From: Clostridium sp. MB40-C1
GTDB lineage: Bacteria > Bacillota > Clostridia > Clostridiales > Clostridiaceae
Direction: 5' to 3'
DNA length: 64,000 nt
NCBI RefSeq assembly: GCF_030913655.1
Contig: NZ_CP133189.1
Coordinates: 620,001 to 684,000 of the forward strand
Part shown: in pieces, positions 53,526 through 62,700 of the stretch
How the letters are laid out: every line of letters begins with the position of its first letter
Position numbering within the stretch: the first letter of the stretch is position 1
Program-made: the position numbers and the translations under genes
Notes under the pieces: model-generated
What the model was told of the DNA's origin: nothing
Databases searched by the model: none
The model's input: the letters and a program-made list of their open reading frames with translations, nothing else

Positions 53526-53614
53526 TATTCAATAATGAATAAAAATATTCAAAAAAGTTTATAAAAAAGTTGACATTTTAAACTACAGAGTGTATTATTA
53601 AACTATAATGAATA
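53526..53614. promoter_or_regulatory. Divergent control region with operator-like repeats and promoter
   Basis: Half-sites TATTCA (53526-53531), TGAATA (53536-53541), TATTCA (53546-53551) and TGAATA (53609-53614) are arranged as inverted repeats. A good sigma-A promoter for the rightward gene lies inside: TTGACA (53570-53575), 17 bases, TATTAT (53593-53598). The divergent XRE protein is the likely regulator. Confidence 0.6.
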
Positions 53615-53637
53615 ATTAAAAAATAGGAGGAAGAAAA

Positions 53638-53940
53638 ATGATGAAAGTTGAAAAATTATTTGATTTTAGATTACAGAATGGATTTTTTGGTATTAATATA
53701 AACAAATACATATATAAGATATGTTTGAATTATGACACAACAATATGCAACCAAGAATTAACTAAATATGAGGATGTAGAAGATTGGATATGTTGTGGTG
53801 GAGAGATTCCAGAGGATGTATTCCTAGAAGTCCAAGAGGGTTATATATATGTAGATTCAGAAGAATGTGAATTGGACTTTTACCCAAGAGATAAAGTATG
53901 CCTACAAATGTTGGAAGGTATTTTAGAAACTTATATATAA
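53638..53940 (+). CDS. Hypothetical protein, 100 residues
   Basis: A 100-residue acidic protein (many Asp, Glu, Tyr and Cys; for example CNQELTKYEDVEDWICCGGE). Not recognised. It starts at ATG 53638 behind TAGGAGGAAG and is the first gene transcribed from the promoter opposite the XRE repressor, so it may be an early gene or an antirepressor-like protein. Confidence 0.65.
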   Translation: MMKVEKLFDFRLQNGFFGININKYIYKICLNYDTTICNQELTKYEDVEDWICCGGEIPEDVFLEVQEGYIYVDSEECELDFYPRDKVCLQMLEGILETYI

Positions 53941-54038
53941 AGTTTTTTAAAAACTGGTTGACTATGAGTATTACAAATGATATAGTATAAATATAATATG
54001 TCGTACTTAAGGTATTACAATTTGAATATTATAATGAG

Positions 54039-54698
54039 GTGATAAATATTATAGGATTTGAATATATGTGTTTGATAGCAAATAAAAAGTATGTAGAGAT
54101 TGCAGAGTTACTGGAGATATCTAAACAAACCGTGAATTCATGGGTATCTGGAAGAAGAAAGATACCTCAAAAACATCTTGAATCATTGTCTAAGATATTT
54201 AATGGTATGCCACTTGAATACTTTCAAGCAAATTTTGAAGAATTATCTTATGAAGAAAGAACAGGAATACAAGTTATTATAATTAATCAAATTTTAGAAA
54301 AAGTAAGAACTATGGACGAAGCAACACAAGAATACAAAAGATTAGAAAAAGAAGCTATAGATAAAAATGATAAAGGATTATTATTACAGGCGATGTTTTT
54401 ATTAAATATTAACGATTTATTTGAATTAAAGGATAAATTTAATGAAGTATTAAAATTTGCAATTAAAGAAGATAAGCAAGAAGATGTGATTGAAGTTATA
54501 ATGAGTTTATTTTATATAATTATTGAGAAAAAGATTAACATAAATATACTAGGTGAAATTTTGGATGTTATTTACTGGAATAAAGAATTAAAACAAGATA
54601 AGATGAATGTTCCAGATAACTGGGAAAAAGTAGATTTTGAAACAGAATTGATTAATCTTATAAAATGCATATATAAACAAAATGAAGAAAACACATAA
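54039..54698 (+). CDS. XRE-like regulator with helical C-terminal domain
   Basis: About 219 residues. The helix-turn-helix is KKYVEIAELLEISKQTVNSW plus VSGRRKIPQKHLESLSKIF near the N-terminus. The rest is helical, with charged repeats. The start is unclear: GTG 54039 has no ribosome site; ATT 54048 lies 6 bases after TGAGGTG; ATG 54066 is later but still before the helix-turn-helix. It resembles phage- or plasmid-type regulators that bind peptides or partners through helical tails. Confidence 0.65.
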   Translation: MINIIGFEYMCLIANKKYVEIAELLEISKQTVNSWVSGRRKIPQKHLESLSKIFNGMPLEYFQANFEELSYEERTGIQVIIINQILEKVRTMDEATQEYKRLEKEAIDKNDKGLLLQAMFLLNINDLFELKDKFNEVLKFAIKEDKQEDVIEVIMSLFYIIIEKKININILGEILDVIYWNKELKQDKMNVPDNWEKVDFETELINLIKCIYKQNEENT

Positions 54699-54801
54699 AC
54701 TAGAAGGTTATTAGAAGAATCAAGAAATGTTACAACCTTTCTTAGATTAAGTTAGGTTGTAATTCAAATAAAAAATTTATAAATGAAAAGGAGAAGAGGG
54801 A

Positions 54802-55074
54802 ATGAGTGTATCAATAAAACATTTGATATTTATATCACCATTTAAAATATTACTGGATACAGGAGATATTGTTCAAGCTAAATGTGTAAAAACATTACCT
54901 AATTGCACCATAGTAACTGATAGAAACGAAAATTGGCATAATAAAACAGGTATCTATAATGAATACAATTATCTTATTAATGGTGAAATAGTTACTAAAA
55001 AGCAAATTAAAGAATTTTTAATAGATAAAGAAAAAATACAAGAATTAACACCATATGAAAGTTTAGGGAAATAA
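54802..55074 (+). CDS. Hypothetical protein, 90 residues
   Basis: A 90-residue protein, ATG behind GGAGAAGAGGG. Starts hydrophobic (IKHLIFISPFKILLDTGD) and turns polar. Not recognised. It lies between the XRE-like gene and a 508-base gene-free stretch. Confidence 0.55.
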   Translation: MSVSIKHLIFISPFKILLDTGDIVQAKCVKTLPNCTIVTDRNENWHNKTGIYNEYNYLINGEIVTKKQIKEFLIDKEKIQELTPYESLGK

Positions 55075-55582
55075 GAATGAATACAAAATATTTTACATTA
55101 AACACAAATAAGGCTATAAATTAACATCATAACCAGTTATTTTAACCATATTGTCTAATATGACAATATTTAGGTAAATACACCTTAATATCCAATTTTA
55201 CAGCAATAGGACAAGTATGCTATATTTAAAAGTACCCGCAAGCACAATTAAATACTAAAACAACAGAAAATAAACTCACACTTTATTATCTGTTTAAATT
55301 TATACTTACAAAATTTTATACACCACACTAGAAAGGAGATGATAAATCATTCCTATGGTTTCATATATCTATTATAAGATATAAAAATGTATAAGTCAAT
55401 AATTAGTTTGAAAAAAAGTGCTTACAAATGGCTTAACTTCGTAAGAAATATCGTCAATTTTTAAAGATACGATACATTATGAGTATTGATAAGGAAAAGT
55501 AAAAATAAACGTCTTAAAATGGCTGCTATTTGAAAATACTAGGGTTTAAAAATAAAAATTAAATTAAAAGGAGATTAATATT
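55075..55582. other. Gene-free stretch upstream of the ParM region
   Basis: These 508 bases have no supported gene. ATATTGTC (55148-55155) and GACAATAT (55162-55169) form a perfect hairpin. AAAGGAGATGAT (55332-55343) is a very strong ribosome-binding sequence but leads only to peptides of 8 to 12 residues. CTTAC...GTAAG and TATCGT...ACGATA pairings occur near 55420-55475. The stretch could hold a centromere, a leader or a decayed gene; nothing decides this. Confidence 0.4.
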
Positions 55583-56047
55583 ATGGAAAAAAATTTATTA
55601 GAAAAAATAAAAGTAAATGTTGAGGAAATGAAAAAATTTAGACCGACTTTAAGAAGTCAGGTAGAAGAACTTTTAAATTCTGTTGCAGGAGAAGTTATTG
55701 AAGCTGGTGGAAGTTTTTACATTGAAGTAGGGGAGAGAGAATTTTTTATAGGAGAATACCAAATAAATCATGAAAATAGAAGAGTTTATACTGATAATGA
55801 ATTTGTAGAAGCTTGTGGTGGAAAATGTGAACCTATTTATAATAAAGGTTTTAATGGTGGATCATATGTTGGTGGGTTTGCTTACGAGGAAAGTTTTGAT
55901 AATGATGATATTATTTTTTTAGCACAACATATTGAAGAGATTTTAGAAAAAATAAATTCACAATTAGATGCTTCAAATAAAATTTTAAAACCTTTAACCA
56001 TCAAACTAGATAAAATTTTAGATGAAATCAGCAAAGGAGAAATATAA
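55583..56047 (+). CDS. Hypothetical protein, 154 residues
   Basis: A 154-residue protein, ATG behind AAAAGGAGA. A helical N-terminus (residues 1-35), a central Gly/Tyr-rich beta part (EAGGSFYIEVGEREFFIGEYQI) and a C-terminal coiled coil. Not recognised. The stop is 3 bases before the ParM-like gene, so it is likely part of the partition operon. Confidence 0.6.
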   Translation: MEKNLLEKIKVNVEEMKKFRPTLRSQVEELLNSVAGEVIEAGGSFYIEVGEREFFIGEYQINHENRRVYTDNEFVEACGGKCEPIYNKGFNGGSYVGGFAYEESFDNDDIIFLAQHIEEILEKINSQLDASNKILKPLTIKLDKILDEISKGEI

Positions 56048-56050
56048 AGT

Positions 56051-57349
56051 ATGGCAAGAATTAGAAATTTTTATTTTCAAAATAGATACTTTGTTTCTGG
56101 AGTTAGGTATGCAACACTTTTGGAAAATAATCCAGCTTTGATGGGAGAGGCTATTACGACTATAATTAAAAATTACAACTTAGATTGGAATATTAATTGG
56201 AGATTTAATAAGTTTAATAATAGCGAAGGAAAAGGGAATTTAGAACTTGATTTAAGTAAAGTTAATATAGCAAAAAATCAAAAGGAAACCCCTGCTTTTA
56301 TCGATGTAGACACTAAAATAGTAGAAGTCATTAAATCCATGATTGCTGAAGGTTTAAATGATGAAGAGATAGGAAGTCAAGTATATTCAAGGCTAATGAA
56401 GGGTGGAGTAAATATGGAGAATAAAAAAGCAACTAAAAATGTGAGTGCTGATATTGGAAATAATAATGTAAAAGTTGCTATAGATGATAAGGTATTTAGT
56501 TTTGTTAATAAGGTGAGAAAGGAAAGACAGGCTAATAAACTAGCTGACAATGACTACATAATTTTAAATGATGATTTGGGATATTATGTTATTGCCAATG
56601 ATGATGATTCTTTTGAAGAAAGTCAAAGCAAGAAAGATAAGAACTTTATACCAACTTTATACTATTCAATTTGTAGAGCATTATCTTTAGTTGGATTAGA
56701 TGCCGAAGAGGTAGATGTAAACTTATCTATGCTAACACCAATTAATCAGGCTAATGAAACAAAAGAATATATTGAAAAGATAAAAGAAAAAGATAGTTGT
56801 ATGTGTAGTTTTAGAATAGATAATAATGAAGAAGATACTTTAATTGTAAATATAAAGAATATAGATATGTTTTTAGAAGGGGTTGCATCTTTACCTCTTA
56901 TTGAAAATCATAACGGTATGCAGGCTATCGCAGATATAGGCTCTAAAACAATCAACGTCATAAAGTCAAGAAACAATCGTATTCTCACAGTAGACACATT
57001 GGATGAGTTAGGTTCTTTTGAATACTATGACAAGCTTATAAACAAGATTAATAATAGGTCTGTAAATATATCTAATATAAATCAATTAGTTGAAGATGGG
57101 ATATACAGCCATGATAAAGACTTATTAAAGGCATATCTAAAAAAAGTATTAGAAGAAACAAATAAAGTTATTAAATTTGATACATGTGTAAATGTGAATT
57201 TTACTGGGGGAACTATAGAATTATTCAAAACTAATGGATTAAATTTTGAAAAAGGTAATATTAAAATAATGAATGACCCAGTATTTACAAATGTAAAAGG
57301 TTCTAAGATGTTTTTAGATGCTAAATATAAGATAGCAGCAGGTGAATAA
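56051..57349 (+). CDS. ParM/Alp-like actin ATPase with extra N-terminal region
   Basis: A 432-residue open frame. From residue 122 (ATG 56414) it is an actin-like protein: phosphate 1 loop ADIGNNNVKVAID (Asp134), phosphate 2 loop IADIGSKTINVIK (Asp295) and VNFTGGTIELF for adenosine. Polymerising ParM/Alp proteins push plasmids apart. The first 121 residues do not look actin-like. GGGTGGAG sits just before ATG 56414, so a 311-residue ParM (the usual size) may be made from an internal start, or the long form is a fusion. The next gene, three bases on, fits ParR. Confidence 0.78.
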   Translation: MARIRNFYFQNRYFVSGVRYATLLENNPALMGEAITTIIKNYNLDWNINWRFNKFNNSEGKGNLELDLSKVNIAKNQKETPAFIDVDTKIVEVIKSMIAEGLNDEEIGSQVYSRLMKGGVNMENKKATKNVSADIGNNNVKVAIDDKVFSFVNKVRKERQANKLADNDYIILNDDLGYYVIANDDDSFEESQSKKDKNFIPTLYYSICRALSLVGLDAEEVDVNLSMLTPINQANETKEYIEKIKEKDSCMCSFRIDNNEEDTLIVNIKNIDMFLEGVASLPLIENHNGMQAIADIGSKTINVIKSRNNRILTVDTLDELGSFEYYDKLINKINNRSVNISNINQLVEDGIYSHDKDLLKAYLKKVLEETNKVIKFDTCVNVNFTGGTIELFKTNGLNFEKGNIKIMNDPVFTNVKGSKMFLDAKYKIAAGE

Positions 57350-57351
57350 TA

Positions 57352-57804
57352 ATGGCTGATGATAGAAGAGTTAATATGTATTTCTCAGAGAGAAAAATTA
57401 TTGATGATACTATATATCAGTATTTTAAAGATATTCCTAATAAGCAGGATATTATGAAGATGGTTTTATATGAATATGTTACAAGCAAACATGAAAATAA
57501 CACTAATAATACACAGAAAAGTGAAGGTATGGTTACTGAAACTACACCTAAAAAACACAAAAACGTTACGAAAAAAACACTAGAATTACACAATAATGTA
57601 ACTGAAGATACACAAGTTAGTGAAGAGATAGTTACAAATATTACACAAGAGGAACACCAAAAAGAAACTAAATATTCACAAAGTAGTGATATTAATTTTG
57701 ATGATTTTATAACGGAAAAAGAAGTTGAGAATAAAGATACAAATGAAAGTGAATTTAATTTAATGGATATATTAGAATCGCAAAATAGATTCATGAATAA
57801 TTAA
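57352..57804 (+). CDS. ParR-like partition adaptor
   Basis: A 150-residue protein. Residues 1-48 look like a ribbon-helix-helix (RRVNMYFSERKIIDDTIYQY and IPNKQDIMKMVLYEYV). The middle is a long disordered, Thr/Asn/Lys/His-rich linker with repeated T-x-x-T-Q/K patterns. The end is a short amphipathic helix (FNLMDILESQNRF), as in ParR proteins, whose tail caps the ParM filament. It follows the ParM-like gene directly. The call rests on position and architecture. Confidence 0.72.
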   Translation: MADDRRVNMYFSERKIIDDTIYQYFKDIPNKQDIMKMVLYEYVTSKHENNTNNTQKSEGMVTETTPKKHKNVTKKTLELHNNVTEDTQVSEEIVTNITQEEHQKETKYSQSSDINFDDFITEKEVENKDTNESEFNLMDILESQNRFMNN

Positions 57805-57834
57805 AATTAAAAGAAAGGGTAAAAGGTGAAGATT

Positions 57835-58116
57835 ATGAATAATGAAAAATTGCAAGAGCAAATGGAAATTGAGGAAGCTAAAAGAATATGTATACAAGAA
57901 CAATTTAAAATGAAACGTGATGAATGGGCAAAAGAACATAAAATGAAATGTCCACGATGTGGAGGTATTGCTACAAATGAAGCACCTAATGGAGCAGGGA
58001 TAGTAGAAGAATGTAATTTTAATTGTTATAAATGTGGATGGGAAGAAGAGGACAAGCTATTATCAAGCAAGGAAGCGCCTAAAAGTTCTTTAAATCAAAG
58101 GGTACTGTCTAAGTAA
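57835..58116 (+). CDS. Small zinc-ribbon protein, 93 residues
   Basis: A 93-residue protein. A charged helix (residues 1-38) is followed by CPRCGG...CNFNCYKCGW, a four-Cys zinc ribbon. The start is ATG 57835, with AAAGGTGAAG just upstream; a GTG three codons earlier is possible. It may be a small nucleic-acid-binding or transcription-linked factor. With a single-chain RNA polymerase gene nearby it deserves attention, but no function is shown. Confidence 0.6.
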   Translation: MNNEKLQEQMEIEEAKRICIQEQFKMKRDEWAKEHKMKCPRCGGIATNEAPNGAGIVEECNFNCYKCGWEEEDKLLSSKEAPKSSLNQRVLSK

Positions 58117-58134
58117 AATTAAATATAGAGTGCA

Positions 58135-58420
58135 GGAGGATCAAATCTTCCTGCAACTATTGCAAATAAAGATGAACTTAAATACTGAAAATCAGTACAT
58201 ACACTACCAGTGTGTATACTGAGAACCCGTATTTACACTAGGCAAAATAGGTAGTGTGTATACTGAAAGTCCGTTGATATTCATAGTGTAATAATAAAAA
58301 TCAAATAACAATAAACATCACATAATAAAAAAGAATTTTTTATACACACTCTAAAGAGTTGTGTGGTTTTGCTTACGCAAATCCTTGGGATAATTTATTT
58401 TTAATAAATTGAGTTTTATA
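58135..58420. repeat. Iteron-like repeats and chain of hairpins
   Basis: Downstream of the ParR-like and zinc-ribbon genes. A 21-base direct repeat, AGTGTGTATACTGA plus 7 bases ending CCG, is at 58209-58229 and 58253-58273, 44 bases apart. Each follows a TACACTA-type block. Other parts: TACTGA/TCAGTA hairpin (58183-58197), TGCAGGA/TCCTGCA hairpin, ACACACTCT/AGAGTTGTGT hairpin near 58345-58365, TTTTGC/GCAAA hairpin, and a perfect AATTTATT/AATAAATT hairpin. This could be the partition site, a replication origin or promoters. No gene is present up to 58484. Confidence 0.5.
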
Positions 58421-58484
58421 AGGTTATGGTTATTACATATATAGAGTAAAAAAACAAATAAAGCATAATGGAGGTAATTGTATA

Positions 58485-59708
58485 GTGGTAAATAATAATT
58501 TTTATATAATGCTTGAAAAGGAGTGGTTTTACAATGGGGAAGAGCAAACATTACTACAAAAATATGGCACGACAGCTTTAATGATTTATATCGTGTTACT
58601 CAGGAATCTTACTATTAGAAATACATTTAATTTTAGTATAGATAACTTATGTTCTGTTTTACTTATTAATAAGAATAATAATTCAAAAATGGTAAAGAGA
58701 ATAAAGAATACAATCAAAGAATTAAACGATACGTTATTTATAGTTTGTTTAGATAGTAATTGTAATAAAAAAGCAAATATATTAAAAATAAATAATAGTA
58801 CTACATATTATTGTATTAGAACTAAAGAGCCTTTAAAAGAAAAGTTCATAATGATTTATGATAGCGAAATTGACAGAATGATTGAATATAGTAAAGGTAA
58901 AAAGAATAGCTTATCAGATTTAATTACTCATTTTTCTTTCATTTGCAATGGATTTAATAATTCTAAAAAAGAGAAAGGATATTTGTGTTATTTTGGGTCA
59001 TTGAACTACATAGAACAAAAAACTGGAATACTTAAAGCTAATCTCCTTTCTAATAATAAGATATTTATTGAACAAAATTTATTATTAATAGGCAATGCAG
59101 GGGGTTCTATAGAAGATAATAAATACGAAAATGCTTCTAATATATATGCCAGGATAGAAAATAAAGTTGAATTTGGCAAATTTATGAAAATTAAGAAATC
59201 ATCTTTAAATAATAAATTTGAAAGTAAAGCGGAAAAAAAGCAACAGGATAAACAGAGGCAGCTTAAGCAATTAATCAATCAATGGAAAAAGGATAACAAT
59301 GTTAAAGAATATATGGACAAGGATGATTTAACACCTGAACAATTTGAACAACTACATATTTTGGAGATAAATTATTTTAACTTTGTTATTAGTAGGGGGA
59401 AAAAGCTTAAAAATCCTAAATTTTTAACTATTAAAAGAGATGGAACTATAAAAGAAAAATATAATCCAGAAGGGGCAGAAGGGGAATCGGAAGCTCTTCA
59501 AGCTCAACAGAAAATAAATGAAGAATATGATAATGAAGCAGATTATAATGTCTGGAAAGAAGATGTTGAAACCGACGATACAGCAGAAGATGTTGATTAT
59601 GAAGGTATTAAAGATTATAGGAAAACATTAGATGAAAGAATTGAAAAAATAAAAATGGCTAAAAGTATAACTACACAACAAATGGCGGATGAAATTTTTG
59701 GATATTAA
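58485..59708 (+). CDS. Winged-helix replication-initiator-like protein
   Basis: A 407-residue protein starting at GTG behind GGAGG. The N-terminal 100 residues look like a winged helix of the kind found in plasmid and phage replication proteins (KYGTTALMIYIVLLRNLTIR, FSIDNLCSVLLIN, KNTIKELNDTLFIVCLD). A Lys/Gln-rich basic stretch lies near 245-265, and the C-terminus is acidic. PEGAEG near 325 recurs as PEAAEG in the next gene. It sits right after the iteron-like repeats and 43 bases before the polymerase gene. A replication or polymerase-partner role is inferred. Confidence 0.55.
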   Translation: MVNNNFYIMLEKEWFYNGEEQTLLQKYGTTALMIYIVLLRNLTIRNTFNFSIDNLCSVLLINKNNNSKMVKRIKNTIKELNDTLFIVCLDSNCNKKANILKINNSTTYYCIRTKEPLKEKFIMIYDSEIDRMIEYSKGKKNSLSDLITHFSFICNGFNNSKKEKGYLCYFGSLNYIEQKTGILKANLLSNNKIFIEQNLLLIGNAGGSIEDNKYENASNIYARIENKVEFGKFMKIKKSSLNNKFESKAEKKQQDKQRQLKQLINQWKKDNNVKEYMDKDDLTPEQFEQLHILEINYFNFVISRGKKLKNPKFLTIKRDGTIKEKYNPEGAEGESEALQAQQKINEEYDNEADYNVWKEDVETDDTAEDVDYEGIKDYRKTLDERIEKIKMAKSITTQQMADEIFGY

Positions 59709-59751
59709 ATAAATAATAGACTTTAATTAAATAGGATGGAGGAATGCGTTA

Positions 59752-62700
59752 ATGGAAGAAATAAATATGACAAATGAAAGTAATTTATATAAAGTATTAA
59801 AAGTTAAAATGAAAGATTTTGAAATAAAAAAAGAAAAAGTTCTTGATGATACAGATAATGAAATTATAGACGGAAAAACTAATAAACCTAAAACAAAAAA
59901 AATTACAACTAATATAATAAAAATAACAACTAAAGATATTGAATATGAAAATAATAATAAAGAAAAAAAGATATTTCAATTTACTAGTATAAACAATAAA
60001 AATATTAGACAATATCATACTTTAGTTAAAGAAGATGATGTTATAAGAATCATTAGAGTTTTAAATTTGGATGGTAATAATTCATTAGATAACAACTACA
60101 TATTTATTAAAGATATTATTACAGCAAGTGTCAAAATTGATACATATAAAAATAAAACGAAGGAATTTATAACCTTATCATATCAGCAAGTTGATAAAAA
60201 CGGAATAATAAAAGTTGATGATAAAGGTAATGAGTTGATTAAAAATGTTAAATACAAAAGGCTTATGGCTAGTTCAGGATCTATAAGAAATAAAAAAGTT
60301 ACTTTTATTCGTGAAGATTTGTGGTCAAAGGCAAATGATATATTACTTGGGGGTTTACCTTCTGATATAAAACACTCTCAAATGAGTAAATTCAATGCTT
60401 ATTATGCTCTACCAAGTACAGATTCAACACCAGTAACAAGTCCTAAAATAGTTGTTGTTGACGATTACAAAAAAGATATTACAGAAACTTTTGATGTGGT
60501 AAGACCTAAAAAAGATGCAAACGGTAATAAAATAAAAGATGAATATACTTGTAAGTCTGAAACTTGGACAGAAACAATAAAACCTTTTGATGGTGCAGGA
60601 ATATGTGATATTTCTATAGCAAAGATTTGGGCAAAAGAATTAGGATTATATAAAGAAGAAATAATTGAGGAAGATGGTAAAAAGATAACTAAGATAAGTG
60701 GATATATACCTTCATATTTTCAATTTAGATGCATACCAGGAATCAAGGGCGATGTTTATGTTATGGATATTAAAAAATATTCTATCAAATATAAAAGACG
60801 TAATATAACTGATAAAGGAGTAAAACAAGCACTTATAAAAGATGTTTTTGGTAATAATGTTGAAATATTAGATTCTAAAGGTAATTTATTAAAGAATGTA
60901 ATTTTAACTAGAAGTCAATTTAAATTTACAAATGAATGGAAAGAATTATATGGTTCTGAAGGATTTAATAAATGGCAAGAGGAATTTGAAAAGGAAATTC
61001 ATGGATATAAAAGAACATTTAATATTGCTAAGTATGGACTAGATTTTAAAGATATAAAACATGAAGTGTTATTAAGTTATCAACCATTACAAACTTTACA
61101 TTTTAGTAAAAATCAAATACGAAACATTTGTTATCCTACTATAAAGAGAATAAAAAAGATTAGTACAAATGTAGATGAATTCTTAAAATATAGAGGATTA
61201 ATTCAAGAATTTGAAGAAGAACAAAATAAAAAGCAAGACAATATTTTAGTACCTCAATATTATAAAGCACTACAAAAAAATAAAGATTTATGGAATGATA
61301 AATATATTCAATCTAAAGTAAAAGAAGATATAAAGGGATTCAAAGAAAGAAGTTATAAAGGTGCTATAATTGCAGATGGAAATTATCAAGTATTGATACC
61401 AGATTTAGTAGGTTTAATTCAATATGCTTTTGATGAAGAAGTGACAGGGTGTTTAAAAGCTAATCAAATTTATAGTAAGTATTGGTTATTAAAAAAACAA
61501 AAAAAAGTTGATATTATACGTTTCCCTCATATTGCAATGGAGCATCGAGTGGCAAATGTTGTTCAACCAGAATTTAATGAAGGTGAAAACTGGCTTGAAT
61601 ATATTGATGAAGGAATAGTAACAAGTATTTATGATAGTATTGCTTTAGCTTTAAACTCAGCTGATTTTGATGGCGACAAAATAATGACCATTTCGACAAA
61701 TAAGATTATAAAACAAGTTACTCAGGAAATGGCTAACACAATAACATTTGTTGATGATGAAAAAAATAATGCTGCTGAAAATAAAAAAGTACCAAAAATA
61801 AATGATATGAATAAAATTATCGAAACCGATTGTATGGGAATGAGTAACGATATAGGAACAGTTGTAAATAAAATAAGTCAATTATGGTCTATAATACCTG
61901 AAGATGAAGAAGAAAATAAAAAGATTCAAGATATGATTAAAATTATGAGTGTTATAGGAAGTCTTACAATTGATTTTGTAAAAACAGGAATAAAGTCTCC
62001 TATTCCTCCATCAATTTTGAAATTTATAAAAGAGAAAAAGATTTTAAAGCCTGATTTTATGAAATGGAAATATAGCAAAATTGCTAAAGATGAAAGGGCT
62101 ATCAATAGAAATAAAAGATTACTTAATCAAAAAGAAGTTGAATTATTTGGGAAAACTAAATGTACTGTAAATAAAATAAGTTGGTATATGCAAGGGAAAT
62201 TAAAATCAATTGAAATAAGATTTGATGATAGTAATAAGGAAGAATTTAATTATTCTAATTTTATAACTAATAAAGATTTTAATAAACGTGCTAAAGGATA
62301 TGTTAAAACTTTAGAAACAATGATTGAACTAAAAAACGAAGAAGATAAAATTGGATATTTACAAAATAAAAATAGTGATGATTTTACGGATAGTGAAGAT
62401 AATTCTGAACAATACACAATTTTCTATGAATATGCCAAAAATAGATTAATGGAGATAGTTGCTAATAAAAATTATAAACTTAATAAGGAAAAAATGCTTG
62501 ATTATTTAATTTATATTGTAACTAATGAAGATGAATTTAAAAAGTATAACAATAAGAATTTAATTTGGAATACTTGGGGTAAAGAATTAACTAGAAGGTT
62601 AAATGACAAGAAACTTATTATTAGAGAGTTAGATGAACAAAAGATTATTAAAAAATCTGAAGAAATAAAAGTAAAGGTTAATAAGAAGAAAAAAACTAAG

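Noticed and set aside
57417-57794. 125-codon minus-strand frame
   Set aside because: It mirrors the Thr/Asn-rich linker of the ParR-like gene and has no ribosome site.
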